DNA of 39,370 nt from Chloroflexota bacterium (GCA_021323855.1 JAJPKE010000042.1:1-39370), one strand, 5' to 3'. Shown: positions 6,940 to 16,034, counted from the stretch's first letter. The notes: generated from the sequence alone by a model not told the origin. Translations and numbers: made by a program.

Positions 6940-8475
6940 ATGGCAACGATTCCGACCACAACCCGGTCAATGCGGATACTGCGGACAATAGTAGATCGTT
7001 TCGCCAGCAGGGCAGAGCGCCGCTATCATCCAGGCATTGCATTGGCGGTCATCGTCACCTGCCAGTTGATGCTTGTCCTGGATGCAACGGTGGTCAACAT
7101 CGCCCTGCCACAGATCCAGCGCGACCTCCACTTCTCGCCGACCAGCCTCTCCTGGATATTCAATGCCTACATGCTGACCTTCGGCGGTCTGCTGCTGCTC
7201 GGTGGACGCGCTGGGGACATCCTGGGACGGCGGCGTGTCTTCATCGCCGGCATCCTGCTCTTTACCGTGGCCTCGCTGCTCGGCGGATTCGCCACCTCAG
7301 CGGCTATGCTGATTGTGACGCGCGCCGCGCAAGGGGTGGGCGCTGCCTTCGCCGCGCCAAGCACACTCGCGCTGATCGCCACCAACTTTGAGGAGGGTCC
7401 GAAGCGCACCGGCGCCCTCAGCATCTATTCGGCGGTAGCCAGCGCCGGAGGCTCGCTAGGTCTGGTGCTGGGCGGGCTGCTCACCGCCTGGGGTTCCTGG
7501 CGGCTGGTGCTATTCATCAATGTGCCGGTCGGTATCGCCGTGATGCTGCTTGCGCCCATCTTCATACGGGAGCCGGAGCGGCGTCCGGGGCGGCTCGATA
7601 TCGCCGGCGCGCTCACCGCAACCGCAGGCATGGCATCGCTGGTCTTTGCGTTCATCCGCGCCTCGTCGAGTGGCTGGGGCAACGCGCTGACGATCTGGGC
7701 ATTCGTCGCCGCCACCGCGCTGCTGGCGCTGTTCCTGACCATCGAAGCGCGCACTGCGCAGCCTATCATGCCGCTGCGCCTCTTCGCCAACCGCAACCGC
7801 GCCAGCGCCTACCTCAACATCCTGCTCTTCTTTGCGACGATGTTCGGCGTCTTCTTCTTCCTGACGCAGTTCCTGCAGGATGTCCTGGGCTTCAGCCCGA
7901 TCATCGCTGGCCTGGCGTTTCTGCCGATGACCGTGCCAATGTTCGCCACGGTGCGCACGATTCCCCGGTTGCTGCCGCGCTTCGGCGCAAAACCGATCAT
8001 GATCGTGGGCGCGGTGCTGCTGGCCGGCGGCATCCTCTGGCTCAGCCGCATCTCGGTCGCCAGCGCCTATTTCCCTGATATTTTGGGGCCGATGGTGCTG
8101 CTTGGCACCGGCGTCGGGTGCAGCATCCTGCCGCTGAACGTCGTAATTCTCTCCGGCGTGGGACAGGACGACGCAGGCGCCGCCTCCGGCATCCAGCAGA
8201 CGATGCAGCAGACCGGCGCCTCGCTGGGGCTGGCCATCCTAGTGACGGTCTTCGGCGCAGCCAGCAGCAGTGCCGCCCGGCACCCTCTCGCGCATGCCAG
8301 CGTGCAGGTACAGGCGCATAGCATTCTGGCGCAGGGCATCGTCAGCGCCCTCACGGTCGGCGTGATCTTCGCGGTCAGCGCGCTCATCGTCGCGGTGATC
8401 GCCATCAACACCCATCCAACAAAAGCCTCAAATGAGGAAGCGTCCACCGGAGTCGGGCTGGATGCTGGTCTCTAG
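6940..8475 (+). CDS. MFS drug exporter, DHA2 (EmrB/QacA) family, 14 TM
   Basis: 511-residue transporter. The first helix carries LDATVVNIALPQIQRDL, the DHA2 motif with its membrane-embedded acidic residue. Motif A follows in GGRAGDILGRRRVFIAG, and motif C-like glycine-rich text in SAGGSLGLVLGGLLTAWGSW. About 14 hydrophobic helices can be counted, matching proton-driven multidrug exporters. The start is the ATG at 6940, preceded by ACGGAGA 5 nt upstream; the longer open frame to 6754 would run through the promoter and operators. The gene is controlled by the divergent TetR and followed by a terminator hairpin. Substrate unknown. Confidence 0.94.
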   Translation: MATIPTTTRSMRILRTIVDRFASRAERRYHPGIALAVIVTCQLMLVLDATVVNIALPQIQRDLHFSPTSLSWIFNAYMLTFGGLLLLGGRAGDILGRRRVFIAGILLFTVASLLGGFATSAAMLIVTRAAQGVGAAFAAPSTLALIATNFEEGPKRTGALSIYSAVASAGGSLGLVLGGLLTAWGSWRLVLFINVPVGIAVMLLAPIFIREPERRPGRLDIAGALTATAGMASLVFAFIRASSSGWGNALTIWAFVAATALLALFLTIEARTAQPIMPLRLFANRNRASAYLNILLFFATMFGVFFFLTQFLQDVLGFSPIIAGLAFLPMTVPMFATVRTIPRLLPRFGAKPIMIVGAVLLAGGILWLSRISVASAYFPDILGPMVLLGTGVGCSILPLNVVILSGVGQDDAGAASGIQQTMQQTGASLGLAILVTVFGAASSSAARHPLAHASVQVQAHSILAQGIVSALTVGVIFAVSALIVAVIAINTHPTKASNEEASTGVGLDAGL

Positions 8476-8513
8476 CGACTAGAGAGTGGCAATACGCAAT
8501 ACGCCTGATATGA

Positions 8514-8550
8514 CGAGACGGCGCGCATTGGCTTCATGCGCGTCGTCTCG
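8514..8550. terminator. Terminator hairpin after the MFS gene
   Basis: 14-bp stem CGAGACGGCGCGCA / TGCGCGTCGTCTCG with one G-U pair and a 9-nt loop (8528-8536), followed by CTATTTAG. It lies between the convergent MFS (plus) and CHAP protein (minus) genes. The U-run is short, so efficiency is uncertain. Confidence 0.65.
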
Positions 8551-8588
8551 CTATTTAGAGAGATCGAAGAGAGATATGATCTGGATCG

Positions 8589-10598
8589 CTACGCGCCAAC
8601 TGGCACGACATAGGCGCTGGGCGTGGCCCCAGTGAAGGAGACCCCGGCAAACGATTGCGACCCGGAGGTCGTGATCGTCGTCCAGTTCCAAGATGTCTTG
8701 TTATTCACGGTGTAGGGGTAATATTCGAGGTGAATATTACCGTCATCCTCACTGGCAAAGACATTATGCGTCGTTGTGCCGGAGTAGATGAATGTGAGCG
8801 CATCCGGCGAGCCAGTGACATTATAGCCGTCCGGGTCCGTGCCACCGCCTACATGCGACCAACTCGAAGGCGTATTCGACTGGGAATACACTTCGTAGGC
8901 GCTACCTGCGGAATCGGTCACGAAGCCAAACTGGATCGGCGTCGCGCTCTCAAACGAGGGATGCACGTTGGGTGAGCCAGTGGGAACAACTCCACTGGGC
9001 AGCAGGGCCGCCGGACTAGAGTAGTTCCAAGTGCTCGTGGAGGGATCGTAATAGAACCCATATACCTGGCCGTTACTGCCCTTCACGTAGACGAAGTGGT
9101 GCGTACCGGCAGCGTCACTGTACGAGTACGCGCTCGGCTGGCCGCTGGCACTATAGCCATTGGGCAAGGAGAACGTATTGATCAGGTTCATCGAGCCGGT
9201 GTTACCAATGGGATTACTGTACTCGCGCAGCTTGCCATCGCTGGTAATGACATACACGAGCTGGTCCCCATTAGTATCATAGGCATAGGCCGTTGGCGTA
9301 CCAGTAAAGGTGGTCCCGCTCGGAGGCGCTGTGAGGGCAATGCCCCAGATCGAAGACGACGGCCAGGAATACTCGTACAGGTTCCCATCCGTGCCAACCA
9401 CGTACACCGCATGATGAGGGTTGTTGCTGCTATCGTAATAACTGTACCCGAAAGGCGATTGGGTAAAAGTCGGGTTGTACGAGCCGTTGTATTTTGCCAG
9501 ATCGTTGTAGGTCCACGCATTGTTCATGTAATAGAACTCGTGGATTTGCCCATCGGTTCCGGTGGCGAAGATGTCATGCACGATTTGGCCGCTTTGCTTC
9601 AGCCAGTCCGCACTGGGATTGCCAACGAGGTTGGAGGCTTCACCTGTGGTGGTGTTGAGGTCGCGCGCGCTCCACGAGGTGAATTTCGAGTCCGGCCAGA
9701 ACTCGTAGAGATGTGAATTGCCGTGCGTATCCGTGCCGATTGCATAGACCAGCTTGGTGGAGATGATCGGATTGCTGTTGGTTGGAGCGCCAAAGTGTAG
9801 AATCTGCACATTGTCTTCTGATTGTGTCGGATAGGAGCTGCCGCTATCATCGTTGTAGTAGCTCCAGTTCCTCACCACCAGCTTAGTGTAGGGCCATGAG
9901 TTGTCTCCCCAGGCTGAGCGGACGCTCGTTCCATCGGGAGTCCACCCGGCATTAGCGCCACCACTACTCGTATTTTCCTGGGCGATCATCACGTAGCCAT
10001 TGCCGTTGACGGCATCGTCAATATGGACATAGTTGACGACGCCAGTATGGCCGGAGGAATCGCCTCCACTGGTGGTGGAGAGGACATCCCCAGGGGAAGG
10101 AAACATCTGGGTTGTTCCACCATAAATCAAGCTCAGCCCTGAAACCGTGCCTTTGTACCAGTTATAGTACGCGTTGGCAACGCCTGCGCCATTGACACCG
10201 CCCTCGTTCGGCATGTTACGGACCTGTTCAAGATAACGGGCGGAGAACTCGACACATTGCCATTCTGCGAGCGTCGCAACACCATGTGGTGTCTGCTCGG
10301 TATAGTTTTTCTGCCCACTTGGCAGACCGTTCCAATTGTAGGGGTAACAAATCTGGACTCCGAGGGTAGGATCGGTCGTAATGAGCGTTCCCCTAGTCAA
10401 TCCGTCAGGCGTTGGATCCCCATTATCACAATCACCGGACCACCACGGCGCTTGCCCTGATGACGCATGGGCCACGTGTAGTGGCGTAAGCGCGACAAAC
10501 AGCGCCGCCAATGACAACGCCAATACGAGCATGAACAGCATACTCAGCCGTCGCACCTTTAGCGTGGGCCGACGCCGACTTTGAACCGAAGCAAACAT
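8589..10598 (-). CDS. Secreted CHAP-domain amidase with seven propeller-like repeats
   Basis: 669-residue exported protein. Residues 1-45 form a signal peptide (Arg-rich start, long hydrophobic core, cleavage after AHA). A CHAP domain follows (about 60-230): the nucleophile Cys115 in EWQCVEFSARYLE, His184 in SGHTGVVNYV, and PSPGDVL between them. CHAP enzymes cut peptidoglycan amide bonds. From about 290 to the end are seven repeats of 45-55 residues, each with a strand pattern like VYVVGTDGNLYEYSW (others: IFATGTDGQIHEFYY, VYVKGSNGQVYGFYY), linked by G-S/T-P motifs. Seven such repeats suggest a seven-bladed beta-propeller of lectin-like type, possibly for binding wall glycans. The start at 10598 has GGAGGAG 5 nt upstream; the frame extends further but without a ribosome site. 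It is probably a cell-wall hydrolase or self-remodelling enzyme. Confidence 0.88.
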   Translation of the reverse strand: MFASVQSRRRPTLKVRRLSMLFMLVLALSLAALFVALTPLHVAHASSGQAPWWSGDCDNGDPTPDGLTRGTLITTDPTLGVQICYPYNWNGLPSGQKNYTEQTPHGVATLAEWQCVEFSARYLEQVRNMPNEGGVNGAGVANAYYNWYKGTVSGLSLIYGGTTQMFPSPGDVLSTTSGGDSSGHTGVVNYVHIDDAVNGNGYVMIAQENTSSGGANAGWTPDGTSVRSAWGDNSWPYTKLVVRNWSYYNDDSGSSYPTQSEDNVQILHFGAPTNSNPIISTKLVYAIGTDTHGNSHLYEFWPDSKFTSWSARDLNTTTGEASNLVGNPSADWLKQSGQIVHDIFATGTDGQIHEFYYMNNAWTYNDLAKYNGSYNPTFTQSPFGYSYYDSSNNPHHAVYVVGTDGNLYEYSWPSSSIWGIALTAPPSGTTFTGTPTAYAYDTNGDQLVYVITSDGKLREYSNPIGNTGSMNLINTFSLPNGYSASGQPSAYSYSDAAGTHHFVYVKGSNGQVYGFYYDPSTSTWNYSSPAALLPSGVVPTGSPNVHPSFESATPIQFGFVTDSAGSAYEVYSQSNTPSSWSHVGGGTDPDGYNVTGSPDALTFIYSGTTTHNVFASEDDGNIHLEYYPYTVNNKTSWNWTTITTSGSQSFAGVSFTGATPSAYVVPVGA

Positions 10599-10805
10599 CG
10601 TTTCTCCTCCGCAACACACATGACACCACAGAGAATCCACCAGCGCGCCTCCGCTTCCCGTTGCCGGAACAATCGGGGTGGGTCGAATCGCTGGCGTCCT
10701 GACAATACATGAGTGAGGCGCAGATGAACACGGCATCTATGAGTCATCTACCAGTCAAGTTGAGGGCAAGGGGTGTCATAGAGGGGTGTCGTACACGAAA
10801 TCAGG

Positions 10806-11552
10806 TCAGTCGTTTTGTGGCGCTGAATGTGGCGATGATGGCTTGTCTTGCGCATCGAGCGCATCCAGAAAATCGGTGACTGCCGCGAGGAATGGCTGCT
10901 GCCGGAAAATGAAGAAGAGATGGCCGCCGGGGAACGTCTGCATCTTCGCGCCAGGGATGCCTTGTTGCATTGCCTCAGCCAGCGGAAGTAGGGCAGACTT
11001 GTCCTGCCTGCCATGTAGGATGAGCGTTGGCGCATGAATCTCACTCAGCCTATCCATCGCATCGTAGTTGCGCGACGCATCACGCTGCCGGATGACGGCG
11101 TAATACGGAGTTCCTTTGCGTATCCACGGTAGCCTCAGCATCAGATCAACACGGCGACGCGCCCAGGTCATCGGCTCGTCTTTCAGGCGCTTCACGCCCG
11201 TCGAAACGAGGATCAGACTCTTCACGAGTTGCGGATGCTGAAGCGTCAGCGCCACGGCAATTCACCCGCCCATCGAGACGCCCAGGATATGCGCCTGTTC
11301 GATGCCCAGCGCAGCCAGCAGCCCCGCCGTGTCATCTGCCATCATCTCGATGGTATACGGAATATCCGGCTTGCCGCTCTGCCCCACACCGCGATTATCG
11401 AACACGATCACACGATAGCGCGCCGCCAGTGGCGAGATGAACGTCCGAAACAGCATATGATCGCTGTTCAGCCCGCCAATCAGCACCAGCGGCGCGCCTG
11501 CGCCATGAATCTCGTAATACATCTCTATATCGTTGACTCGCATGCTGGGCAT
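10806..11552 (-). pseudogene. Alpha/beta hydrolase interrupted by one in-frame TGA
   Basis: A complete 248-codon alpha/beta hydrolase apart from a TGA at codon 97 (11264-11262). The N-terminal part has the oxyanion region LVLIGGLNSD, VFDNRGVGQSGKP, and the nucleophile elbow GVSMGG (Ser93). The stop falls directly after GG. The same frame then continues with IAVALTLQHPQLVKSLILVS, the acid residue in LILHGRQDKS and the catalytic His in FPGGHLFF. Nothing else is damaged. The ATG at 11552 has GAGG 8 nt upstream. It may be a recent CGA-to-TGA or TGG-to-TGA mutation, a sequencing error, or readthrough. A GTG at 11255 could restart the second half, but that fragment would lack the nucleophile. Before the lesion it was probably an esterase or lactonase-like enzyme. 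Confidence 0.85.
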
Positions 11553-11586
11553 GGGCGCATCCCTCACTTCTTTCTCACAGCCATCG

Positions 11587-11628
11587 CTTGCGTCTTGCGT
11601 CTTGCGTCTTGCGTCTTGCGTCTTGCGC
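11587..11628. repeat. Heptamer tandem repeat, CTTGCGT x6
   Basis: Six contiguous copies of CTTGCGT (the last is CTTGCGC), in the 181-bp spacer between the hydrolase start (11552, minus) and the RNase Z-like start (11734, plus). A 7-bp unit is not a multiple of three, so copy-number slippage would change frame or promoter spacing. Confidence 0.9.
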
Positions 11629-11733
11629 ACACATATGTGTATGCGTGATGATAAGGAATTGTACCGCCAGTCAACCGCCTGCCGCTGTGATGAAACGAAA
11701 AGCCATGTGGAGATACTGCTTGGAGACTGTGCT

Positions 11734-12771
11734 ATGGGCATCGAATATCGTGTACTGGGCTTGCCGGGACGCGACAATGCGCTGTTTGTGCGCATCAACA
11801 GCGGCCAGCGCATCACGCGCCTGCTCTTTGATTGTGGTGAGGCGGTGCTAGAAACGCTCAGCTTTGCCGAGGTGCAGGCGATAGACCATCTCTGCTTCTC
11901 GCATCTGCATATGGACCACATCAGCGGTTTCGATAGCTTCTTCCGCGCCGTCTATGCTCGCACGGACCGCCCGAACCGTATCTGGGGTCCGCCGGAAACG
12001 GCGCGCATCCTGCATCATCGCTTCTGCGGCTTCCTCTGGAATCTCTACGAAGACGATCACGCCTCCTGGTTCGTCCATGATATCCTGCCGGAGCGCATTG
12101 AAAGCACGCGCTTCGAGGCGAGCGAAGCGTTTGCCGTCGCTCATGAGGCCGGCGTCCAGCCCTTTAATGGCGTAGTACTCGACACGCCCGATTTCAGCGT
12201 CAGCGCGCTGCATATGGATCATCTCACGCCCTCGATGGCCTATATCGTTCGTGAGAAGCCACATCTCAACGTAGATACCAGCCGTCTCGCCGCATTGGGG
12301 CTGCGCGGCGGTCCCTGGCTCAAGCAACTCAAAGACGCTGCGCCGGAAGTGGGCATAGAGCCAGCAGAACAGGCGACAATTGAAATAGAAGGGCAACAGT
12401 ATCCGCTGGCGGAGCTACGAGCCGCGCTCTTGGTGGAGACGCCGGGCGATGCGCTGGCCTATCTGACCGATTTCCTGCTAGATGAGGCGGCAATGGAACG
12501 GCTCATACCGGCGCTGCGCGGCTGCGATACGCTCGTCTGCGAGTGCCAGTACCGCGACGATGATGTGGCGCTGGCGCGCAAAAATCATCACATGACGGCC
12601 AGCCAGGTCGCAACACTGGCGCAACGCGCAGGCGTGGAGCGGCTCGTTCTCTTTCACCTCTCGGACCGCTATCGTCACGATGGCTGGCAGATATTGCTCG
12701 ATGAGGCGCGGCGCATCTTCCCCAACACCCGCTTCCCCGCCGGATGGGACGCCATCACCGGCGACTCATAA
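11734..12771 (+). CDS. RNase Z-like MBL-fold metallohydrolase
   Basis: 345-residue metallo-beta-lactamase-fold protein. The metal-binding motif is HLHMDH (His57, His59, Asp61, His62), preceded by FDCGE. Other ligands are probably in SALHMDHLTPSM and the C-terminal LFHLSDRY, which resembles the HxSxRY end of tRNase Z. RNase Z cuts tRNA precursors at the 3' end. However, the wording between motifs differs from bacterial ElaC, and there is an inserted segment (about 130-200), so the substrate could be another phosphodiester or a small molecule. The start at 11734 has GGAG 8 nt upstream; upstream frame extension would translate the heptamer repeat. Monocistronic. Confidence 0.82.
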   Translation: MGIEYRVLGLPGRDNALFVRINSGQRITRLLFDCGEAVLETLSFAEVQAIDHLCFSHLHMDHISGFDSFFRAVYARTDRPNRIWGPPETARILHHRFCGFLWNLYEDDHASWFVHDILPERIESTRFEASEAFAVAHEAGVQPFNGVVLDTPDFSVSALHMDHLTPSMAYIVREKPHLNVDTSRLAALGLRGGPWLKQLKDAAPEVGIEPAEQATIEIEGQQYPLAELRAALLVETPGDALAYLTDFLLDEAAMERLIPALRGCDTLVCECQYRDDDVALARKNHHMTASQVATLAQRAGVERLVLFHLSDRYRHDGWQILLDEARRIFPNTRFPAGWDAITGDS

Positions 12772-12878
12772 ATAAGCATGAGGTATCATGGAGCGGTCAG
12801 CGTTGCTGCCAACGTTACAATAGTTGCGATTGATTGATAGTGATAGCTCATGGTAAGCGATTGGAGAGGAAAGCCTTC

Positions 12879-13463
12879 ATGCTTCCAGCGACCTTCGATA
12901 ATTTCTTTCTGGCCACCTCCAGCGGCGGCGCTGCCCTGATCGGCCTGCTCTTCGTGGCAACCTCCATCTCGCCCGAAAAGGTTTTTTCGCGGAACGCTTC
13001 TCCCGAGGTGACCGCTGTAGCGACCAGCGCGTTTACGGCGCTGGTCAACGCCTTCTTCATCTCCATCTCTGCCCTGCTGCCTGGTTCGGGCCTCGGCTAT
13101 GTCGCGCTTCTTTTCGCGCTGATGGGTGGCATAAACAGCATGTCGCTGGGCTTCCGTCTTGCGCAAAATCGCTGGCAACATCGTCACGATTTCAAGGGTA
13201 ATAGCCTCTGGCTGCGTATCGCCCGCGACCTCGTACTTACCGTCGGCGCCCTGGTCGTGTATATCTTTGAACTCATCTTTGCGCTTCAACTCATACACAA
13301 TCCGCGTGATGCGGACGCAGTTAGTTCGCTGGCTACCATCATTCTGGTTGTGAATGGCGTTGGATTGACACGCGCCTGGGAACTGCTCGGCGCGCGCCGG
13401 GGCGGCCTCCTGGGCTGGCTCAACCCACTTGCCCATACCGATCCACCAACAAGTGAATCCTAG
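12879..13463 (+). CDS. Four-helix membrane protein of unknown function
   Basis: 194-residue hydrophobic protein. Helices can be seen at about 10-30, 48-72, 75-95 and 118-140, with a further hydrophobic stretch near 152-170. The N-terminal text LATSSGGAALIGLLFVATSI resembles small uncharacterised membrane proteins common in Actinobacteria and Chloroflexota. The start at 12879 has GGAGAGGA 8 nt upstream. The gene ends in the tetranucleotide CTAG (13460-13463), whose complement is also the stop of the converging histidine kinase gene. No function is assigned. Confidence 0.75.
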   Translation: MLPATFDNFFLATSSGGAALIGLLFVATSISPEKVFSRNASPEVTAVATSAFTALVNAFFISISALLPGSGLGYVALLFALMGGINSMSLGFRLAQNRWQHRHDFKGNSLWLRIARDLVLTVGALVVYIFELIFALQLIHNPRDADAVSSLATIILVVNGVGLTRAWELLGARRGGLLGWLNPLAHTDPPTSES

Positions 13464-15115
13464 CCCGCCAGCAAACTCATCGCCGCTGGCTTTTCTAATT
13501 GCGCCCTGCTGCTCGCTGCAACAGGCAACCGCAGCGTGAAGCAACTGCCCATCCCTGGCTCGCTCTCCACCGCGACGGAGCCACCCATCGCCTCCGTCAA
13601 CTCCTTGACCAGCGCCAGCCCCAGGCCGGAGCCGTTCCCCGGCGCATTGCGGGTGTTCGCGCCGCGATAGAAGCGTTCCCAGACGTGCGGCAGGTCCTCC
13701 AGCGCAATGCCCTCGCCGGTATCGCGCACCCGCACCGCCAGCATGCCGTCATCTTCCGGCGCGACGGCCACCGCAACGATGCCACCGGGCGCGGTATGCC
13801 GCACCGCGTTATGCAGCAGATTGCGTAGCGATTGCTCGACCCGGCTGCCATCCACCAACGCCAGCGGCAACTCACCGGATGCCTCGACCACCACTTCGAT
13901 GCGGCTCTGCTCCCAGGCCAGCGGCGCCACCGCCGCCACTACGCCGCGCGCCAGTTCCCCGATATCCGCCGGTTCCGTATGCAGTTCCAGCCGGCCAACC
14001 TCTGCGCGTGACAGCAGGAACAGGTCATCTATCAACGTCTGCAAATGCACGGTTTCGTGTTCCATCACCTCTAAATCCTGGCGCAGCGTGGCCGGCGGCT
14101 CGCCGTTCCAGTGAACACGAGTGGATTCCAGGTAACTGCGCAGCGTCGCCACCGGCGTGCGCAACTCATGCGAGACGCTGGCGATCAGTTCGCGCCGCGC
14201 CGCCAGCAAACGCGCCACCGTATCGCGCTCCTCCTGAAGCTCGCGGACCGCGCGATCCAGTTCTGCCGCCATCGCATTGAAGTCCGCCTGAAGCTGCGCC
14301 ACCTCATCCTGGCCGACCACCGGCACCTGCACCGAATAGTCGCCCACCCGCAGCGCGCTGGTGGCCGTCGTCAGCGCCTTGATACGGCGCGTGGTGCGGC
14401 GTGCGAAGAAATACGAAAAGAGGACGACCGGCGGCAGGATCAGCAGAATCCCCATCGCACTCAGGATGAGCATGAACAGCGCGGTCAACAACACATTCTG
14501 TGGATGTTGCCCTGATGAGCTAAGCGCAATCCAGATGGCGAGCAGGCTAATCAACCCAGCGCCCGTCAACGCCACCATTAGATGCGCATTGGTCAGCTCC
14601 CATTGCAGCCGTGTACGCCGCAACTGCCAGTAGCGCACGGCCAGCCGCAGCGAGAAATAGCCCAGCGCGCACATCAGCAACGCAAATGCTCCGGCGGCAA
14701 GCGCAGTTTTTAGCGCAATATCCAGGGGAACATGTTCGCGGCGCGGATCATTGACCACGATCTGTTGCATGAGCCAGAGCGTAAACCCAAACGCCACCAG
14801 ACCCGGCGCGAGGCCCAATCCCAGCCCAACGAGCGCCTCACGCGGCCAGCGCCAGCGTCCGCTGCTACGAAAGCGCTGGCGCACGACACACCAGAAGACG
14901 GCGCAGATGCCATACAGGAGGATGACCAGATAGAGATAGGGCATGCCGACGAGTTGCATGGGGAATAGTCCCGACACCCAGAGGAATCCCACTAGCAGCG
15001 CCGTAAGTCCCAGCGCGCCGAGCAACGCCTCCGCCAGCGCGCGCCGCGAACCCACGCTGAACCAGAATGAACGCCAGCGCCGCGCGAATTGGTTCAGCAA
15101 CATCAACCATCTCAT
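13460..15115 (-). CDS. Membrane sensor histidine kinase
   Basis: 551-residue sensor kinase. About seven hydrophobic helices fill residues 25-260 with only short loops, so the sensor is probably within the membrane. A HAMP linker follows (TRRIKALTTATSALRVGDYS). The dimerisation domain has the phosphorylated His316 in ASVSHELRTPVATLRSYLES. The ATPase domain has an N box near LRNLLHNAVRHTAPGG, G1 in VRDTGEGIALEDL, an F box WERFYRG and G2 in GSGLGLALVKEL. Its start (ATG 15115) overlaps the response regulator stop by 4 bp, so the two are co-translated. It should phosphorylate the upstream regulator. The signal is unknown. Confidence 0.95.
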   Translation of the reverse strand: MRWLMLLNQFARRWRSFWFSVGSRRALAEALLGALGLTALLVGFLWVSGLFPMQLVGMPYLYLVILLYGICAVFWCVVRQRFRSSGRWRWPREALVGLGLGLAPGLVAFGFTLWLMQQIVVNDPRREHVPLDIALKTALAAGAFALLMCALGYFSLRLAVRYWQLRRTRLQWELTNAHLMVALTGAGLISLLAIWIALSSSGQHPQNVLLTALFMLILSAMGILLILPPVVLFSYFFARRTTRRIKALTTATSALRVGDYSVQVPVVGQDEVAQLQADFNAMAAELDRAVRELQEERDTVARLLAARRELIASVSHELRTPVATLRSYLESTRVHWNGEPPATLRQDLEVMEHETVHLQTLIDDLFLLSRAEVGRLELHTEPADIGELARGVVAAVAPLAWEQSRIEVVVEASGELPLALVDGSRVEQSLRNLLHNAVRHTAPGGIVAVAVAPEDDGMLAVRVRDTGEGIALEDLPHVWERFYRGANTRNAPGNGSGLGLALVKELTEAMGGSVAVESEPGMGSCFTLRLPVAASSRAQLEKPAAMSLLAG

Positions 15116-15834
15116 GCGCCCGCCCCTTTCTGGCTCTCCGGTCGCAGGCGATAGCCAATGCTCCACACCGTCTCGATCTCGTCACCGAGCGGGCCGAGCT
15201 TCTTGCGCAGCCGCAACACGACGTTATCCACCGAACGGTCGCCGCCGATATACGTCTCCTGCCAGACGGTATCATAGAGATAGGCGCGGCTGAAGGCGCG
15301 TCCGGGGCTGCGCAGGAGCAGGTGCAGCAGCGCAAACTCCGTGGGGCTGAGGTCCAGCGGTTCGCCGGCCAGTGTGGCGCTATGCGCAGCGGGGTCCAGC
15401 CGCAACGGGCCGCGCGCCAGCACCTCGCCGCTACGGTCGCGGTCGGCGGCGAGCGTCTGGCGAATCAATTCGGCGCGGCGCAGGAGCGCGCGCACCCGCG
15501 CCACCAGCTCGCGCATGCTGAATGGCTTGGTCAGGTAATCGTCAGCGCCGACCTCCAAGCCCACCACGCGGTCCATCTCCTCGCCGCGCGCCGTCAGCAT
15601 CAAAACCGGCGTCGGCGCAGCCTGGCGCAGCCGCCGCAACACCTCTAACCCGTCGAGTTTCGGCAGCATCCAATCGAGAATCACCAGGTCGGGATGCTCG
15701 CGCGCATGTGTATCGAGCGCCGCCAGCCCATCGCCTGCGTGATAGACGGTGTAGTTCTCCGCCGTTAGTTCGCGGGCAATCACCTGGGCGAGATCGAGCT
15801 TGTCTTCGACGAGCAGAATGGTGGTCATGGGCAT
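15112..15834 (-). CDS. OmpR/PhoB-family response regulator
   Basis: 240-residue regulator. The receiver domain (1-120) has the acidic pair Glu10-Asp11, the phosphoacceptor Asp54 in LVILDWMLP, the switch Thr in LMLTARGEE and the conserved Lys in DDYLTKPFSM. The winged-helix DNA-binding domain (about 140-232) contains SPTEFALLHLLLRSPGRAFS, then DRSVDNVVLRLRKKLG and the wing IETVWSIGYRLRP. The start is preceded by AGGA 5 nt upstream. It is the first gene of the operon with the kinase. A consensus -10 and a perfect 11-bp direct repeat lie upstream, suggesting autoregulation. Confidence 0.96.
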   Translation of the reverse strand: MPMTTILLVEDKLDLAQVIARELTAENYTVYHAGDGLAALDTHAREHPDLVILDWMLPKLDGLEVLRRLRQAAPTPVLMLTARGEEMDRVVGLEVGADDYLTKPFSMRELVARVRALLRRAELIRQTLAADRDRSGEVLARGPLRLDPAAHSATLAGEPLDLSPTEFALLHLLLRSPGRAFSRAYLYDTVWQETYIGGDRSVDNVVLRLRKKLGPLGDEIETVWSIGYRLRPESQKGAGA

Positions 15835-15897
15835 CGCTATCCTGGGTTTCGCTGGTTATTGGATATGCCAGCATGCGCTATCGCTACTTCTTTCGCC

Positions 15898-15971
15898 ATT
15901 ATAAAGCGGGGCATCGTCCAATAGCAGCAGACATACTTTTGCTCAACAAGATTGCGACAGGATTGCGACAG
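15898..15971 (-). promoter_or_regulatory. Activator-type promoter with 11-bp direct repeats
   Basis: On the minus strand a perfect TATAAT (15898-15903) lies about 65 bp before the response regulator start, with no good -35. Upstream, CTGTCGCAATC occurs twice in perfect tandem (15950-15971), followed by the weaker TTGTTGAGCAA (15939-15949). Two half-sites at 11-bp spacing are how OmpR/PhoB-family regulators bind. Position relative to the predicted start is about -59 to -80. Confidence 0.6.
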
Positions 15972-16028
15972 ATACGCTCTTGTACATAGCGGGCTATGGC
16001 AGGGGTATGGATAGGTCTCTGTACGTGG

Positions 16029-16034
16029 TATAGT
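16029..16034 (+). promoter_or_regulatory. Possible -10 box of the DUF433/DUF5615 pair
   Basis: TATAGT about 40 bp upstream of the antitoxin start. No convincing -35 at 16-18 bp was found. Confidence 0.3.

Noticed and set aside
11587..11628. Part of the RNase Z-like or hydrolase coding sequence
   Set aside because: Both frames run open through the repeat, but ribosome sites at 11734 and 11552 place the repeat between the genes.
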